NCBI GenBank assembly: GCA_004001285.1
Contig: AP018697.1
Coordinates: 3,162,001-3,226,000 of the forward strand
Length of the DNA: 64,000 nt
Reading direction: 5' to 3'
From: Arthrobacter sp. MN05-02
Lineage (GTDB): Bacteria > Actinomycetota > Actinomycetes > Actinomycetales > Micrococcaceae
The notes under the pieces were generated by a model. That model was not told the origin of the DNA and ran no database searches. It saw only the letters and a program-made list of their open reading frames with translations. A program made the translations under genes and the position numbers. Below are positions 62,341-64,000 of this stretch, piece by piece (position 1 is the first letter of the stretch; the number at the start of each line of letters is the position of its first letter).

Positions 62341-63878
62341 CCAGCCCTGCCGACACGACAACGACACACTACGTACCCGAGGACCTGCCCACCTCCCTCC
62401 AGCACTACATCGGCGGCCGCTTCGTCGACTCGGTGGGCGGAGCGACCTTCGAGGTCCTCGACCCGGTGTCCAACACCACCTATGCCACGGCCGCGGCAGG
62501 GCAGAAGGAGGACATCGATCTCGCGGTGGCGGCCGCCCGGGAGGCCTTCACCAGCGGGCCCTGGCCCCGCATGAAGCCCCGCGAACGTGCCCGGGTCCTC
62601 AACCGGATCGCGGACGCCGTCGAGGGCCAGGAGTCCCGCCTCGCCGAACTCGAGACCTTCGACACCGGGCTGCCCATCACCCAGGCCAGGGGCCAGGCCC
62701 TGCGTGCGGCGGAGAACTTCCGGTTCTTCGCGGACCTCATCGTGGCCCAGTTCGACGACGCCATGAAGGTCCCCGGATCGCAGATCAACTACGTGAACCG
62801 CAAGCCCATCGGCGTCGCAGGACTCATCACCCCCTGGAACACCCCCTTCATGCTCGAGTCCTGGAAACTCGCACCCGCCCTGGCCACCGGCAACACCGTC
62901 GTCCTCAAGCCCGCCGAGTTCACGCCCCTGTCCGCCTCGCTCTGGGCGCAGATCTTCCAGGACGCCGGCCTGCCCGACGGTGTGTTCAACCTCGTCAACG
63001 GACTGGGCGAGGAAGCCGGTGACGCCCTCGTGAAGCACCCCGACGTGCCGCTGATCTCCTTCACGGGCGAGACCACCACCGGCCAGACGATCTTCCGGAA
63101 CGCCGCAGCGAACCTCAAGGGCCTGTCCATGGAACTCGGCGGCAAATCGCCGTGCGTCGTCTTCGCCGACGCGGACCTCGACGCCGCGATCGACTCGGCC
63201 CTGTTCGGGGTGTTCTCCCTCAACGGCGAACGCTGCACGGCGGGCTCGCGCATCCTCGTCGAACGCCCGATCTACGACGAGTTCTGCCGGAAGTACGCGG
63301 CGCGGGCGAAGACCATCGTCGTCGGCGACCCGCACGACCCGACGACCGAGGTCGGGGCCCTCGTGCACCCCGAGCACTACGACAAGGTCGCGGCCTACGT
63401 GGAGATCGGCAAGACCGAAGGTCGGCTCCTCGCCGGCGGCGGACGCCCGGAGCACCTCCCGGAGGGCAACTACATCGCCCCCACCGTCTTCGCCGACGTC
63501 TCCCCCGACGCCCGGATCTTCCAGGAGGAGATCTTCGGCCCCGTCGTCGCCATCACCCCCTTCGACACCGACGCCGAGGCCCTGGCACTGGCCAACAACA
63601 CCCGCTACGGGCTCGCCGCATACATCTGGACGAAGGACCTCACCCGTGCCCACACCTTCTCCAACGACGTCGAGGCCGGGATGGTCTGGCTCAACAGCCA
63701 CAACGTCCGCGACCTCCGCACCCCTTTCGGCGGCGTCAAGGCCTCCGGCCTCGGCCACGAGGGCGGCTACCGCTCCATCGACTTCTACACCGACCAGCAG
63801 GCCGTCCACATCACCCTCGGCACCGTCCACACGCCGAGGTTCGGCAGCATCGACGCCTCCGCCGCCAACGAAGGCTGA
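62337..63878 (+). CDS. hpaE: 5-carboxymethyl-2-hydroxymuconate semialdehyde dehydrogenase (HpaE-like)
   Basis: 513 residues of the ALDH superfamily. NAD site and catalytic residues: ITPWNTPFMLESWKLAPALA, FTGETTTGQ, Glu in SMELGGKSPCVVF and Cys in NGERCTAGSRILVE; EEIFGPVVAITPF is also conserved. Assignment to HpaE rests on overall likeness and on the HpaD-type gene 36 bases downstream; it would oxidise the ring-cleavage semialdehyde with NAD+. Other semialdehyde dehydrogenases are possible. Translationally coupled to the GntR gene. Confidence 0.85.
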   Translation: MTSPADTTTTHYVPEDLPTSLQHYIGGRFVDSVGGATFEVLDPVSNTTYATAAAGQKEDIDLAVAAAREAFTSGPWPRMKPRERARVLNRIADAVEGQESRLAELETFDTGLPITQARGQALRAAENFRFFADLIVAQFDDAMKVPGSQINYVNRKPIGVAGLITPWNTPFMLESWKLAPALATGNTVVLKPAEFTPLSASLWAQIFQDAGLPDGVFNLVNGLGEEAGDALVKHPDVPLISFTGETTTGQTIFRNAAANLKGLSMELGGKSPCVVFADADLDAAIDSALFGVFSLNGERCTAGSRILVERPIYDEFCRKYAARAKTIVVGDPHDPTTEVGALVHPEHYDKVAAYVEIGKTEGRLLAGGGRPEHLPEGNYIAPTVFADVSPDARIFQEEIFGPVVAITPFDTDAEALALANNTRYGLAAYIWTKDLTRAHTFSNDVEAGMVWLNSHNVRDLRTPFGGVKASGLGHEGGYRSIDFYTDQQAVHITLGTVHTPRFGSIDASAANEG

Positions 63879-63914
63879 CCTCCCACCCCGTCCGCTCGAC
63901 GAAGAGAGACTCCC

Positions 63915-64000
63915 ATGACGAACCCAGTTCCCACGCCCGCCGTTCCCGCTCCGGATATCGTGCGCTGCGCCTACATGGAGATCGTCGTCACCGACCTCGC
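63915..64000 (+). CDS. hpaD: 3,4-dihydroxyphenylacetate 2,3-dioxygenase (HpaD/MndD-like), 3' partial
   Basis: Only the first 28 full codons are in the window: they contain PTPAVPAPDIVRCAYMEIVV then TDLA, essentially the start of the extradiol dioxygenases from Brevibacterium fuscum and Arthrobacter (type I, VOC fold; Fe(II) or Mn(II)). These cleave homoprotocatechuate next to the side chain. GAAGAGAGACTCCC precedes the ATG. The metal ligands lie beyond the window edge. The recall of the family N-terminus is strong, but the remainder cannot be checked. Confidence 0.8.
   Translation, partial: MTNPVPTPAVPAPDIVRCAYMEIVVTDL

Overview
The window is roughly two-thirds G+C, densely packed and free of mobile elements, and looks like the chromosome of an actinobacterium, most likely a member of the Micrococcaceae (Arthrobacter-like). 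This rests on a DUF4193 protein, an ECF sigma/RskA/class F sortase/DUF4397 module, DUF2243-CtaG, a PPK2 kinase, tandem APC permeases and an extradiol dioxygenase whose first residues match the Brevibacterium/Arthrobacter homoprotocatechuate enzymes. The genus is inference; there is no rRNA gene. One tRNA gene is present, tRNA-Ala(CGC).

Layout. 0-8.4 kb: transport (DUF368, AI-2E family, BCCT betaine-type carrier, AGCS amino acid symporter, two-gene drug-type ABC exporter) ending in a VOC-protein remnant. 8.4-17.4 kb: small regulators and housekeeping enzymes (thioesterase, MDR oxidoreductase, GNAT, aldo/keto reductase, Rho_N stress-type protein, TauE exporter, zinc peptidase, PNPOx, PAP2-TetR pair). 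17.4-25 kb: two APC permeases, DUF4190, PPK2, DUF1684, and a processive GT2 polysaccharide synthase with a small membrane partner. 25-34.3 kb: AlkB, DinB/GNAT pair, divergent lldR-lldD lactate locus, DUF4193, DUF2243-CtaG, GH13 enzyme, tRNA-Ala. 34.4-48.5 kb: DHA2 exporter, S10 peptidase, GH15 enzyme, DUF456, SDR, phosphatase, CynX-type MFS, SGNH hydrolase, NmrA-like and flavin reductases, acyl desaturase. 48.5-51.4 kb: ECF sigma/anti-sigma/sortase/DUF4397 module. 51.5-64 kb: aromatic catabolic island: CitE/HpaI-type lyase, MHS transporter, ThDP enzyme, PaaK-type ligase, IclR, FAD aromatic hydroxylase, a fused FAH-RraA enzyme, GntR, HpaE-type dehydrogenase and the first 29 codons of an HpaD/MndD-type dioxygenase.

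How the island works together. HpaD (ring cleavage of 3,4-dihydroxyphenylacetate), HpaE (semialdehyde oxidation) and an FAH-fold enzyme are three known steps of the homoprotocatechuate meta-cleavage pathway. The RraA-like domain fused to the FAH domain carries the GGVRD aldolase motif and could supply the final retro-aldol step. The FAD hydroxylase, of the 3-hydroxybenzoate/phenol hydroxylase type, would supply the catechol. Two regulatory circuits are visible in the DNA: a 15-bp IclR-type palindrome before the hydroxylase, and an identical 25-bp double operator placed right after the -10 boxes of both the MHS transporter and the FAH-RraA operon, 7.6 kb apart, probably for the GntR protein.

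Two window-wide patterns matter to any reader. First, at least ten interruptions split otherwise intact genes, nearly all explained by an extra base (or repeat unit) in a short G/C run; they look like consensus insertion errors more than biology, so the affected genes are described both as written and as restored. Second, the AT-rich palindrome TAAG-N4-CTTA occurs four times, always intergenic and 40-90 bp before a stress-type or unknown gene, suggesting an uncharacterised regulon.
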